A DNA stretch of 64,000 bases, from NCBI GenBank assembly GCA_022818135.1, contig JAFMSR010000008.1, positions 33,880,392-33,944,391 on the forward strand, written 5' to 3'. Position numbers and translations under genes: made by a program. How positions within the stretch are numbered: position 1 is the first letter of the stretch; each line of letters begins with the position of its first letter. The notes below the pieces were generated by a model. It was not told the DNA's origin and searched no databases. It saw only the letters and a program-made list of their open reading frames with translations. Origin of the DNA: Saxidomus purpurata (Eukaryota; Mollusca; Bivalvia; Venerida; Veneridae). Shown piece by piece: positions 36,101 through 51,100 of the stretch.

Positions 36101-39100
36101 TCATAAAACTTGTTTAAGATTCAGGTGGCATATAGAAATCAACATGTCTGTCCATCTAACCCCACTTCCTTGTTTGAACATAACTCTAAAAATATTACTT
36201 AAATGTCATACAGTGATAGAGCACAATGAGAGGAATATAACCCAGTCAATTCCGGGGGGAAATGGGAAAATTTTGGCCCTTTTTTTTAATTATCATCTTT
36301 CTTGTCTGGAACATAACTCTAAAAATATTTACCTAAAAAGATAGAGAACGATAACAGGAAATGAACTAATACTCAACCTTGCCTAGCTTTTAGCTCAACT
36401 ATTCAAGAATAAAGAGGGCTATTACAGTCACTTTCGCATTGGTGTCAACGTTGGCATTGCAGCTTTGGTTAAAGTTTTGCATGCAAGGTTCTATCAAGCA
36501 CATATCTCAGTAACCACTTACGGGTGTAATATTGATTTGAAACTTCAATATTGTCTTTAGGGGTATCAAACAGTCAGATTAGATTATTCCTGACTGAATT
36601 TATTGCAAATTATGGTTGAACTTAGAATGTTTGATTAAAGTTTTAAAGTGCAAGCTACAGTGTCCAATTTTCAAAGTTCCATAATTTCTTCTATTGAATT
36701 CATTGTATTAATCTCTCAGAATTCCAGACTCCAGACAGCTTTTTACGGCTTTTTAAAGATTTTGAATGACATTTTATTCCTGAAAATCGGACACTTCATG
36801 TTTAAAAAGTTTTACTGTGTATTCAGTAGGGATGGCAACGAATATACGGATATCCGAATATTTGTTCAGCTTCCGAATATTCGTATACGATATAGGTATC
36901 TGAGTATTCGGTAAATTCGTCCAAAAAACGAATTTCAATTAAAAACTTTAATATTTACGTGTTGTTTTCATGATAATAACTAATTTTCAATTACGGCCGA
37001 TAAATTGTCAGTTTACAATACCCGGTTGCTCTGGTGATGACACTTTCTATAGTCAATCTTTAGTGATAGACAAAAGAGATTATGCAAACAAAAGAGTTTC
37101 AATTTCTAGGTGTGAATGGTTGAACAAACATTTAGACTAAAGGAAAATTATTATGCAAGTGTTTTAAAGTCTTGTTTACAGCGATACATATGGAGAGGCA
37201 CTTACTTTAGCCATTGCAATTATTATGAAGTATCTTTTTGTACAGCGTCCCATTTTACAAACATTAAACAAGTTTAGTAATAATTTTACATTTTTTAATT
37301 GAAATGAAAATCTTTTCAGGTTACGTTCTTAATTGAAGCTTTTTTTTTCTCAGTCCTATTAAGCCTCCTGCAGATCTTAAAGGACTGAAGCAGAAGAAAA
37401 TAAATGTCCGTGTAACGACTCTGTCACGGACAAAACGAAACCGAAAGTACAACAGTCCTTACAGAATTAGCTCCCGTAATAACAACGTTTATCCTAATTT
37501 TATGACATGAATGATTGAATCTTACAGCCATTAATTGTCTGATTTAAAAAATATAAAAGTAAGTTCTCGGGATAGAATATTCGCCTGGCTAGGGTAACTG
37601 TAAGCTATAAATTTTATAATCGCGAAAATATGTGACAAATTGATCAACAACGTATTTACACTTAGTACGTAAAACGACCGAATATCCGGATATTCGTTTT
37701 GAAGGCTGACCGAATATCTGAATACCAATTTGGGTATTTGTTGACATCCCTAGTATTCAGAGATTTGGCCATATGGGAGGATATCATCATCTCGACACAA
37801 TTAATGCTTCAATAATTGCATAATTACACAACTCTTTTAAATACAGCAGCAACTTTTGATATTCTGTTGTAGAGATAAAAGAGTCACAGTGCAGCCAAAT
37901 TTTGTAGGTCAAGGTCATATTTGACAGAGTTATGCCCCTTTTTGTCACAAAATTATGGGTTATTCTGACAAAGTTTTAGAGAGCGACACAAGAGTTCTAC
38001 TGAACTGAATATTGATAGTTTTGAATGCAGATATCAACTTTGACCTTGGTTGACCTTGACATACTGACCAACTTTCTGTTTTTGAAGCTGCGTCAATGAA
38101 ATTTGAAGCATGTACAGTTTTGCCTGTAGATTTAAACTTTCAACATTGTCTGACATTGAGCTACTATCTTGTTTTTGAAGCTACAGCAATAATATTTGAA
38201 TATATAGTTAGTCAACTTGGGAGCAATATCACTCAGTTGAGCGATATAGGGCCATCATAGCCTGCTTGTTACTGGTCTCACTGTTAAATGCATTCTACGT
38301 GTGTTTACAAATCTCCAAAAGCATATGAGGTATATTCTCCTGTTAAGAAGGATGGTATATAGTATTTGCTTTGTCTTGTTTGTTCTTTTGTATTTACACT
38401 TGAAAACGCAACAGTGTGTTTGAAGGACTATATTAAAAAAACCGACAAACACAATATTAGCTAATGAGGTATCAAATTGTTAGGATGCATATCACCAATT
38501 AATTAAAAAAAAACAACTTGAATACTGTTTATTGTTATTCCGTAATCAGTGTTTGTTGCAAGCCAGTCACAACAAAAGTTAAGAGCAGGTATGGCCACCA
38601 TTCTTCCTTTTCATTTCCTGGTGCTGGGTGTGCATTTAACGGCACAAATTCCTGCATATTTGACGAGGAATGCGCCTCCACTCGTGAATCAGTGCACAAG
38701 TCAGTTCCTGAACGTTGACTGGAGGGTTAGGACGTTGACATGTCTGACGTCCAAACTCATCCCAAAGATGTTCTATGGGTTTGCAGTCAGGAGATAACGT
38801 AGGCCATGGCAATACCGGAATGTTGTTGTTATTCAATAATATGGTTTGCACAGGCCTTGAAAAGTACTTGAATTTGACGCCAAGTAGAAAAGTACTTGAA
38901 TTCTGAGCTGGGAAAAAGTCCTTGAAAAGTACTTGAATTTGAAAATAAAACTAGTGAATTTCTTTAAGAAGTCATTGAATTGGTATGTTCCCCGTAAAAA
39001 ACGTCAAAAATAATAGTATCACGCCTTAAAATGACAAGAAAGCAGGCTGTATCTGTATCAGTACATAGAACCTACTGACGTGTGATGTATCAACTAGGTG

Positions 39101-42100
39101 CCGGATTTGGGAATTTCGACACGCTTGCTTATTGGGTGATTTCCCTTTACCAAAAGTCATGGGTGCGGAAAATTTGTGAAAATGAGCTGAAATAAGTGCA
39201 TTTTCTCATCAACATGGCTCATGAATGTTAGTTTTAAAGCATGGATAAAGAATTTTAAGGGAAACAAACACAAGTGTGCTTGCGTTGTGTTGACTAAACT
39301 TTAGACATAGCGCATTATGGGCAAATGAGAATAAAAGCATTTAATGTGAACAAAATCTGACAAATAAAAGTTCCAACGAGTTCCAATGAGTCAATACAGT
39401 TGTTCTTCATGACAAAAAAATCCAGATTTGAATAAGAAGTAAATATTGAGATTATCAACATGTATTTTGCTTGATATTAATTTGAATAACCAAGATACAT
39501 ATTATACATTGTGTTCCAAATATGACTTGAGGCGACATTTGACTATGTATCCCGACATGAAGTCGGATTTTGAGCATCATTTAAGTCCTTGAAAATTAGA
39601 AAAAAGCACTTGAAAAGTACTTGAATTTTTTCTTGGAAGTTCTGTATGAACCATGAATAAGTTCATTGTTGCTCTGGCTCTGCGCAGTGTAGTGTTATCT
39701 GGCATAAACACTGGTTACGCTGTTGGAACGACGGAATGACTACAGGTGTGATTATCTGATTCAAATAGCCTTGTGCGTTTAAGTTTCTGTTACAAATCAC
39801 AAGCGCTGACTTGAATTCACTGTTGATTGCACCCCAAATCATAAGGCTACCTACTGTAAAGTTGGTGCTCCAGTACACAGTTATCTGCAAAATGTTTGTT
39901 CGACCATCAGGATAGAACAAATTGAGCATTGACTCGTTTGAAAACGCTACTCGATTCCAGTTGATGTTATTTATCTGCTGACATACCTATTGCAGCCATT
40001 GACGTTGAAGCCATGCTGTAAGGTCTGGAACTTTCGCTGGCCAACGACAACATATCTCATAATCCCGCAAACATTTAGAAACTGTGTTTCGATGAATTGG
40101 CTGTTCTCTTGTGCCGATGACCAAATTTGATGTCAACGTTCGCATCAATATGCGATTATGTAAGTGACGCTGAGAGATGTAAACATTTTGAAGTGGTGTC
40201 GTTGCAGACCTTGCCCCTGGTTGTCGACATATCAATGTGCCAACCTTGAAATTGTTGATCTGTTAACATTTAGCCACTTCTGTTTGCATTATACCACATT
40301 TTAAAAGTCCAAAAATCTGGTTTTTGCCTGGTTATTCAATCTTGGCATCATTTTACTCATTTTACAAATTGCAAGAGAGTTACACATGCATGCCAATAAC
40401 TTTTATTCCAAACTAACCTCATGGTAAATGTGCACGGGGCATATTTCACTGTCTACTGAGTCCGACAAGAAACATCAAAATCGGTGAAGCTTATAACAAG
40501 CGATATACAAGCTTGTAAAATTTTGTGGTTGTATTCCCTCTTATAAAAAAGCTACATAGTTCAGTCGAGTCTCGATTATTCGAAGTGCCAGGGACCAAGA
40601 TTTTACTTAGAATAATCCATGGGTTCGAATAATCCAAGAACCAAAGATGGCCAGCTGATTGTTTTGTAAATCGTCAACATATACATGTATATAGCTATCA
40701 CGGACGCTTAACGTAATATATATTGCGTATATCATTTAGATGAAAGGAAAAGGAAAACAGAAATAAATCACATCAAACGTTTTATTTATTTTTTCCTTTT
40801 TAAACCATTTCCATTCGTTGCTGAACTAGGTATACGGACCAAAGAGGAAAGGGGGGGGGGGGGGGGGAAAAACCGGACGCTTTAAAGGTTCTTAATAGCA
40901 GGGGAAGGGGGGGGGGGTTTTTTTGTGGTGTTTTTAAAAATAGAAAAAGTTTGAACATGAAAGTACCTTAAGTATAATACCACCTGCGGACATAAGGATG
41001 GCTATCCTTATGAGATTGACACCTCCTGTCATTGGGACGTAAATGCAACTTTAAAAGCAGTCAGTTATCATAGAAATGATCTGTTTGCACATAAATGGTG
41101 CCATACGAACAAAAGACCGATTATGGGTGCTATTCTGGTCGCTGGTCGCGTTAGACAAAACTCGCAAGCAATAGCAACATAGTGTGAAAATGCTCGGGGA
41201 TTCAGAGGCGGGGTAAGACAAAGGGGTCGCTTAGGGGAGGCGTAGGGGTCGCATAGACAAGTTCGACTGTACCTCCATTCGTACTGAGCAATCTGGCAAA
41301 GGCCCCCCCCCCCCCCCACATGGGGGCCGGGTCCTTTGCCAGATTGCTCATAGAAGTCATTTTTCTTTTGACAGTTAAATTAAAAGACATGCTTTAAATA
41401 GGCATGGTAGTTAGGTAGTCATGGGTTAGTTATTCGACATTTAAGGTGGACATTTTTAACCGACTTTCAAACAAAAACAAAAGTTGTTCCTTTGGTATTA
41501 AACAAACAAGGTTAAAGCGAGTATGTAATTATCATACCTTAGCACATATAACGCGCTGACCGCGTGTCGTTTTTCACAAGTTGAGCGTGTCAGCAATTAT
41601 TGGTTTGATTGGAATGCATTTCGAATAATGGGTGTGAAATTCCTTGCAAAAAATGTCAATCGGCCTGAAAAAACACTTCGAATAACACCAGGTATTCGTA
41701 AAATCCATTTGGAATAACCCGTTTATTTTTATATACATTTATATATAAAACATTTCGGGACCGAATATTGTCTTCGGATTACACCAGGTATATGAGTAAT
41801 AGGTTGTTGAATAACTGGGGTTGAAATGTAATATGTTTGTTGCATTTTCAAATGTCACGAGTGTATGTTCGTAAATTGGTTCATTTAGAAACCTAGTACT
41901 GTTTAAGGAATGAAGAAAATTCAATAAAACTTTTAACAGATGTTAAGCATGATACTTAGAAGCTTGAAAGAACTGTAGAGCATCATTAAACCCAACCCTG
42001 GGTCAAGCATATCACTTCAGTGATATTCTGGTGGAATCACCTCTGAAATAATAATGGTGGCAATATGCTGTTCAGTAAAGAATCAACTATTTGTAAATGT

Positions 42101-45100
42101 AATGCAGTGAGTACATCTTAGAATTCTCTACATTTATCGTAGCTGAACAACCGGCAATAGATCAGAGTTATTGCTTTTGAATAACATGGATGCTTATAAA
42201 TATTATGAACATTTGTTCAGAAAAGAACCAAAGACAAATACTTTACATAACTATAGAAATGTAAGAGGAGTAATAAATATTATACACCATGCATTTAGGA
42301 TGTAAGATTTGCTTCCCTTGTGTTACGTATGAGTGTCTATATTTTGTTACATTTTACAAATTTTCTGCGCAACAGACAAAAATGATGCGAGTTCCTGTTA
42401 ATCTTGCTGTAGGTTTCTGATAACAAAACTATCCACTAGTTAATCCATATTATGGGACAACTCGACATTAGCAAGTTACACTAAATGTGATAAATGAAGC
42501 AAATTGGTGAAATTGTTCAGATTACGTACACACAATGTGCAATAAATACACGCAGCTAGATGTGAACAAGGGCTGCCTCTTGAATGGTCAGTTTCATTAA
42601 ATGGTTACTGGGCCAGGGTTACTTGCTCATTATTGTTTTTGCCCAGTCTGTTGGTCCATCTATCTGTGACAATTCATTTCCAATCAAGAACTTGAAATCA
42701 TTATCCTTCGCACACCAGGCATATCTTGATACACACTGGGCAGACATGCATATGTTTTTGTACACTTGTCCACTCTCTAAGTCAATCAGTTTTCATTTGA
42801 TCTTCACTAAACTTGCTGAACATGTTTTTGGGCATAATGTCTCGGACAAGTTTAATAACCAGCCAAATCACACCAGGCACTTTTGGATTATGGCCCATGA
42901 ATTATACAAAATTTGCCAAATTAGCCTTGTCCGCTCTCTAATTCAAACAGTTTTTATCTGATCTTCACCAAACTTGCTGAAAATATTTGTTGGCATAATG
43001 TCAAGGCCAAGTTTGATAACCAGCCAAATCATTCTTGTCACTTTTTTATTTTGGCCCTTGAATTATCAAAAATAAGCCAAATTAGCATTGTTGACTCTTA
43101 ACATCGAACAGTTTTCATAAGATCTTTACTAAACTTAGTGAAAATATATGTTGGCATAATGTCTAGGCTATAGTTCAAACAAGCTTTACAAAACCTATGA
43201 ACTGAGTTATTCCTTTCAGATGGGCTTATTTTGTGACAGATTGGCACTGTTTTTTTTTTTTGCTTACGAGAGGTTGATTTTAAGTATTCTCTTAAGATGT
43301 CAGTAAACCTGGGTTTTAGCACAACATGTCTGCTGTATGATGAAAAAATTATGCCCACAGTCAAGACACAATGCCAGTAGGGCCTATCCGCCAATGAGGG
43401 TAAAATGAAAATTTTCAAACCTTGAAATAGTGTCAAAGGTCATTTTTAAGGTTGTCTAAAAGTGTCAGCTTTTGCCTCAGACGTCTGAGTTTTCAATGTT
43501 CAGAAGCTGTTGGTATAGCCCTTCAATTCATACAGACAAAATGTGTTCTCCCTTCTTTGGGAGGCCAAACCTTCTATGGAAGACCAAAGGTATAATGATA
43601 TGTATAATGATATGCACCCATTTGTGTCCTTACTGTAACTTTGTTTTGCATGAAGGATTTTGAAATAACTTGGCACAAATGTTCAGCACATCAAAAAAAT
43701 CTGTTGTATGCAAGCCTGACATCCCTACCTCAAAGGTCAAGGTCACACTTAAATTAATGGAATCCTGTATGACCAGATTTTTTGCCAAAATGGGGGATGG
43801 GGGAGGAGAGAATGAGTAAATTTGAAGGGGCTAATTTTACGAGCTGGAGATTTCCATATTATATGAAAATGCAAAAAATGGAGGAGTCAGCATGACAACT
43901 TCCAGTACAGTTAAAAATCTCGGCAATTCTATGGAGTATAATTGTGGTTTTACAGATGAATGATAATTCAAAGAATCTGAATGTAACAGGTCGCTTTTAC
44001 AACATATTTAACTAACCTGGCATTAGGATTGCTAACCGACCAGCATACTTCTATTCACCAGTTCCTCTAAACAAACTGAAAGCGAAAAAAAATGAAAACT
44101 GGAAGGTGCAGAGCTTAGATATATGGCATTGCCTAGTAGACCTCCACTAAGATTGTTCAAATTATGTCCCCCGAGTCAAAATTGACCACGCTCAAGGGTC
44201 CTCTTGATTTTAAATAAGCTTATATAGGAAAAACTTTAAAAATCTTTATTACTGAAACCACAAGGCCTAGAGCTTAGATATTTGACATGTATCATTGCCT
44301 AATTGACATCTTCCAAGAATGTTCAAATCATGTCCCCCAGGTCAATATTGACCTTTTCAGATATTGATAACCTTGTGTTATAGCCAGTGGAAGCCAGGTG
44401 AGCGAAATAGGGCCATCTTGGCCCACTTGTTTTTACATAGGCTTATGTTGGAAAAACTTTAAAAATCTTCTCTGAAACTACAAGGCCTAGAGCTTAGATA
44501 TTAAGCATGTTGCATTACCTAGTAGACTTCTACTAAGATTGTTCAAATTATGACCCCTTAATCAAAATTGACCTCGTCTCGGGGTCCGTTATTTTTACTG
44601 AGGTATATGGGAATTTTTTTTAAAACCAACAAGGGTTAGAGCTTAAATTTGGACATGTGGCATTGCCCATTGAACCTCTACCAAGGTTGTTCAAATCATG
44701 CCCCAAAATCAAAACTGACCCTGCTTGGTCTTTTGATTTTACATAGACTTATATAGGAAAATCTTTAAAAATTCATCGCTGAAACCACAAGGCCTAGAGC
44801 TGAGATATTTCACATGGGTATCATTGCCGAGTTGACCTCTACCGAGATTGTTCAAACCATGACCCCCAGGTCAAAGTTGACACTGCCCAGGAGGTCACTT
44901 GATTTAACATAGGTTTATATAGGGACAATTCTGCTTGTCTAGACCCACCAAGCCCAGAGCTTAGATATTTTGAATATAGAATTATGTAGTGGACCTCTAT
45001 GAAGAATGTTTAAATCAGAACCCCAAGGTCAAAATTGACCCTTTCTGCTATGGATGACCTTTTATTATAGCCAATGGTAGCCATGTGAGCAATAGAGCAT

Positions 45101-48100
45101 CTTGGCCCTCTTGTTTAAAAAATAGCCTCTAGGCTAAATTAGGTGACGTAAAAATACCTCCACCAGCAAGTTACAAAACTTGATTAAAATGTGCAGCATG
45201 ATACTTTATCAACACATGTGTTAGGGTGAGTCATTGACTTGGGCTCCCAGATCATTTTAATTTTCTGTTTTAAAATTTATCGTTTTGCTGTAATCTAAAC
45301 GCATTAAAGATTTTTTGCACTTAAATTACCAAAAACAGTTGTCAGTGTTGTCACCGAGTTTTCACTCATAATTTGGAGAAATGTTTATACATTTACGTAA
45401 GTCCCTAAACTGATGTCTATCTACAGCCGGTCCGAACTCCCTCAGACAGTTCATAGATACTGGAGCAGACGCTTTATACCAAAGTTTGCTACGAAATTGA
45501 CATGTAAGTTAGTAGTAGTAACTAAGACCTAGCTCTGTGGTTGAGAGATGGAGATTTCACATCCCTAAACATCTCTCTGATATATGAGGATCTGTGAAAG
45601 CAGACGGGTTATAGGTGATGAGTCTGAGCACCACTACTGACCTCACTCTTTACATGAGGAAGTTGGCAGTTACTTGTGTAGGGTAGTAGTTTAGTACTGG
45701 TCCTTCCAAGGAATGATGGTCAGAAGGAATACTGTTGAAATGGGGGTTGAACCGGAAGAAGGCAAAACAAATCATAATTCTTTTTTAGCAGACCTAAGAA
45801 CATTCACTGGCACATGTACTTGTAAGGTTTCAATTGGATTGGTAGATTATTATAGCAGACTACATCCTGTATGAACAATTAGACCGAAGTTTTACCTTAC
45901 ACAGTCACAAAAACTTCCATAAAGTGTATTGAAATTTGTCAGTGTTTTGAGAGTACTACATCATAATAGGTCAAACGGAGACAGTTCTCAAGTAGAAGTC
46001 AGTCACTGATAGCAGTGTGGTATGGGTGGTCCTCAAATACTCTCCTTAAAGGATAGGTAATTGTAAATGTAGTGTAACTTAGAACTTTGCTGTATTTTTT
46101 GTTAAATAAATGTCTAGTCATACCTGTTTTTCTGAAGTGTAGGTGGCATTATACATGTAAGTGAATTGTGTCTTACCTGTATTGGAGCTGCTATTTTGTT
46201 TCATCGGTTTCAATACTTTAAGTTATAATTCTTGAAACAATTCATTGCAGTATAACCGAACCGGCATATTTTGTTACACACTCGACAGAAGCAGCGTTGA
46301 AACACTGTACACACGATTGGCACTTTCGGTTTACTGCGCGTGTTGTATACGTCAGCAAAAGATGAGCGAACATGAAAGTAAAATTTCCATGGCCCACCTA
46401 CAGAGGTCACGCGCAGGGTTCACCCTGCCTGCTAACCTGCGCATGGACTTCTTTTTTTTTTGCAACGGGAGGTCAATTCAAGCGTTCTCATAAGATGTCA
46501 TTATGCCTAGGTTTGAGTACGACATGTCGCTTTATGTCTGTGAAAAAATATTTGCACGCGCTCAAAACACTATCCCACAGGGGCCGTACGGACGTTGGTA
46601 AAATGAAAATTTTCAAAGCTGGTAAAAGTGTCCAAGGTCATTTTCAAGGTCGTCTAAAAGTGTCAGCATTTGCCTCGGACGCGAGTTTTCAACAGTCAGG
46701 AGCTGTCGGCATAGCCTTTAAATTCATACAGACAAAACGTGTTCCATACGGTCACGTCACTTCTATGGAAGGCCAAACCTGTCTTAACCCGCGTATACGT
46801 TTTATTACGTTACAGGTGTTCAAAAGGATATATAGAATCCGTAAGACCCGTGTTTGGTTAATTTCACCTGCATTTGCATTTAGTGTGTGTCAGTGGTTGA
46901 AAATGGGACAAACATGAGACTTTGGCATAAAAACAGAATTTCTTGTATAACCTTTGGACACCGGCATATTTTGTTACACACTCGACAGACATGACAGCGT
47001 TTGTAAACACTGTACATCACGCTTTGGCTACTTTCGGTTTACTGCGCGTGTTGTATACGTCAGCAAATAGATTGAGCTGTAACATGAAAGTAAAATTTCC
47101 ATTGGCCCACCTACAGAGGTCACGCGCAGGGTTCACCCTGCCTGCAACCTGCGCATGGACTTCTTTTTTTTTTTTTTTTTTTGCTAACGGGAGGTCAATT
47201 TCAAGCGTTCTCATAAGATGTCATTATGCCTAGGTTTGAGTACGACATGTCTGCTTTATGTCTGTGAAAAAATATTTGCACGCGCTCAAAACACTATCCC
47301 ACAGGGGCCGTACGCGAACGTGGTAAAATGAAAATTTTCAAAGCTGGTAAAATGTGTCCAAGGTCATTTTCAAGGTCGCTAAAAGTGTCAGCATTTGCCT
47401 CGGACGCCTGAGTTTTCAACAGTCAGGAGCTGTCGGCATAGCCTTTAAATTCATACAGACAAAACGTGTTCCATACGGTCACTGTCACTTCTATGGAAGG
47501 CCAAACCTGTCTTAACCCGCGTATACGTTTAATTACGTTACAGGTGTTCAAAGGATATTGACTTGACTCATCCTTACTGAAGTAATACGAAGTAAGATTT
47601 TAAAAATGTTGCAAAGGTAACTACGACATCACAAGTGATGTAACAATGATATTGTCACATAGATTTTATGTGTCTTACCTTTATTATTCCCTGCCAAAGG
47701 CGGAGGGATATTGTTTTGTTGTTGTCTGTCCATGATGCTCTTTTGTTTGGAGCTGTATCTTGGTGCTGGTTAGTAAGATTTTATTGAATATTGGCAGGAA
47801 TGTATATTTGGGTAGGGAAATGTTGCAAGCCAAAATAAGGTCATCACAATCAATGTATCTATTGCAGAGATACTAACCATTGTTACTTTAGAATAGCCTT
47901 TTTATAGAGGCAGTTTTCCATATGAAGCCATAACTCAGGACCCAATGGATAGAATTTCATGAAACTTAAGTATACAACAGCATACTGTGGTGATGCATGC
48001 AGAACTTGAGTCAGGATTGTCATAGTAACTCCAGAGTTATTGCCCTGTAATTGTTTTTTTCTTATATGTTCAATATTAAAACTTTAAAATTCTTTTTCTC

Positions 48101-51100
48101 TGAAACCGGTTTTCAAAATGTAATTGTAATAAGAATGTTAACAAATACCCAAATCGGTATTTGGATATTCGGTCAGCCTTCCAAACAAATATCCGGATAT
48201 TTGGTCGATGTATGTACTTTATAATAAAGTGATAGGTTTTTGCTCAATATTTATGGCATAATTGTGCCCCAATAGATTACCAATAAACTGCGGGCGAATA
48301 TTCTAGCCTGAGAACGTTTATATCTTTTTAAGTCGGACAGATTCAATCATTTATGTGTAAAAATTGGATAAAGTTGTTATTACAGGAGGTTACTCTGTAA
48401 GGGATATTTTAATTTCGTTTTTCATTTTCTACGTGACCGAGTTGTTACTAGCGAAAAAGTACACAGTGTTATTACTATCAAACTTCAAACCAGTGCATAG
48501 GAAATACTCGAAATTTGAGTAGATAAATGTTTTTTACAGGCGGCGCATTTCTTTATAATTGCAGTGGCATGAATTAGCACTTCCCGTCACAAAAGATTGT
48601 GCTAAATCAGAATAGTTGTTCACTGTTGTTTGCATAATCTCTTTTGTCTATTGCTAAAGATTGACCACAGAAAAGGTCATCACCATGGCAACCATGTATT
48701 GTAAACTGACACTTGATCGACTGTAATTGATAATCTAAATCTTACCATGAAGACAAAAAATAGATATTCATGTTTTTAATTAAAATTCCTTTTTGGTGGG
48801 TTTTTGGAACATTTACCGAATACTCGGATATCTATATCGGATTTTCAGCATTGCTTTCAAACTTTGTACTCGTAACATGATAATCATTTACTTTCTGAAA
48901 CTGAAAAATGACAATTTATCTCCCCTTATGTACTTAAATTCATTGAGTGACTTAAGGCCCAGTTACAAACCTCAGCATTGACTGTACACAGCATGTCAGT
49001 AATGAGAACAAAACAAGCAGGGAACAAAATGTGAATAATAGGTTGTCTGTGTGAATGGTTTAATACTTAATCTTGTTAATAATGTCTTCTTCAAATGTAA
49101 CTTGAAACACCATGTTCAATGACAGAGTGACTAAACACATTTTGAGACAGGAATAAACTGACTAGATTACCCTTCCCATTTTCCCATGTAAATTAAATAA
49201 TACTGACAAGAGTGGCTGCAGGTGTAAAGTGTTTTATGAATGAAAGTATAGGCAGGCAAAGTACATCGACTGCAGACTGTTTGTCTATGTATGACAGGCA
49301 GGTCAACGTATTTGAATGCGGAGACAGAAGGCTTGAATGATAGTGCATCACATGTCAAATTATGTACTATACATTACAAGGGGATTCAAGTGTTAAAGAT
49401 GAGAAACTATAACCACACTAAAAGCAGACTTTTTAAACAAGCCTGTCCTCAATTAAAGGGACATGCCCAAAATCTTGCAGATTACTTTCGCAAAATGTTA
49501 AAATATGCGAAATGTACTTACAATGATAAACAAAGGCATTAATTATTTCAAGTTAACTAAACTTGTTTAAACGCCGAAAAAAATATATATGACTTCTGTG
49601 TCTATTTTTTAAAACAGACGCATCTAATGCATGGGACTCTTTAATGGTAGATTATATCTTCATTCATAAAATGTAAAAGTTCTTTGCACACACAGTTTCA
49701 TTTTTGGCATGTAAGATTAATATGAATAGTAGAAGCCCCTATCCATTTGGAAGGTCACCAGGAAAGTCTCCAGGGCCTTGTGACTATAAAAATTTTTGTA
49801 CGATTTGAAATCAAAAACTTAAGACATTCTTTTGACCCACAGTCATCAGATTGGCAAAGGAGATTCAAGTGCTGATTAGTAGCTTAAGCCCAAAACAAAC
49901 ATTTTGGGGCACATGTAATGGTCAAAAGTCACAGGTAGCCTTAGCCCTTTCATAAGCCTTTTCGCAATCACCTGGTGCACTTCCTTTGACCCACAGTGCT
50001 TCATATTATGTACAGCATGGAGGTTAGTCCCATTAATTAGTGAAATGACATCTGTGCTAAATATTCCCTTGAGGTCACCTGGAATTTTCAAGGTATCAAG
50101 GGGTCATTGTAAACCATTACCAAATAAACTTAAAAAGTTTTACTCTATAACTCTAAACGATCTCCTTATAATCCAAATCAATCGTAACAAATTTGGCATG
50201 GAAGCAACCATTTTAACATATTAGCCCTGGGAAATGACCCTCCTTTTGAGGTCAGCTGGCAAAGGAACAATACATTTGGGCCCTGCCCACCATTCCTTGT
50301 GTTCTAGTTCCAATGCGAGCTTCTTAAGAATGCCTCGTCCACAATGCAGTTTGTTCAATTTGTTCATGAAACAACATTTCCCCTAAACCACTACAACAAG
50401 TTGTATGGAGGACATATGGATCAGCGTTTCCTTTGTTTAGTTGTAAAGCCCTAGCATAGTTAGTTCAAATAATTCCATTCATGCCTACTCTGGCTGCCAT
50501 GGAAATGGAAAGGAAAACTTGGAGATGATCAGCTCAAAAAGGCCCCCCCCCCCCCTCCCCCACCTTGAGGTCAATTGGTCAGAATAGGTTTATAGTTACA
50601 CTTTAAAATCTTCTCTGAAACCACAAGGCCTAGAGCTTAGATGTTATGATGTGGCATTGCCTCTAGAAAATTGTGGGGCAAATCATGACCTTGGGGACAA
50701 AATTATTTTGAGTTGTCCTGGATGAACATAGGACATATTGTTTTTGCCAATGGATATCGTTTGTCTGTCTCTCTGTCCGTCCATCTCAAGGTCAAGGTCC
50801 AGCCGTCAGCTGGGTAACAACAGGTATCAAACCAGAGCAAAGACAAGGGGCTATTGACAACATATATATCAACGACAGAATTTAATGATATGTAAACCCT
50901 ATGCAAATGAATCTCAAGCAATCTGCAGTCACAACATAGGACCAGATTTTTAAATCCTAGCACGTACACATATCAAACTACCGATATGGTCTACATAATT
51001 ACATGCAAATGGGGCAGATTATAAATATTGCCCAATTGAGTAATAGATCTAAGAGGTTGCTTACGGACATTGGCAGGCAGAGACAGTCGTTAAACCAGTT

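Noticed and set aside
40562..41271. Complete pogo/Tigger element
   Set aside because: Only the first seven or so bases of the two ends agree and no TA target duplication is visible; just the left end is listed, at low confidence.
46372..46917. 181-codon forward ORF
   Set aside because: Lies on a duplicated repeat; the second copy at 46960-47550 breaks the frame by indels, so no coding constraint.
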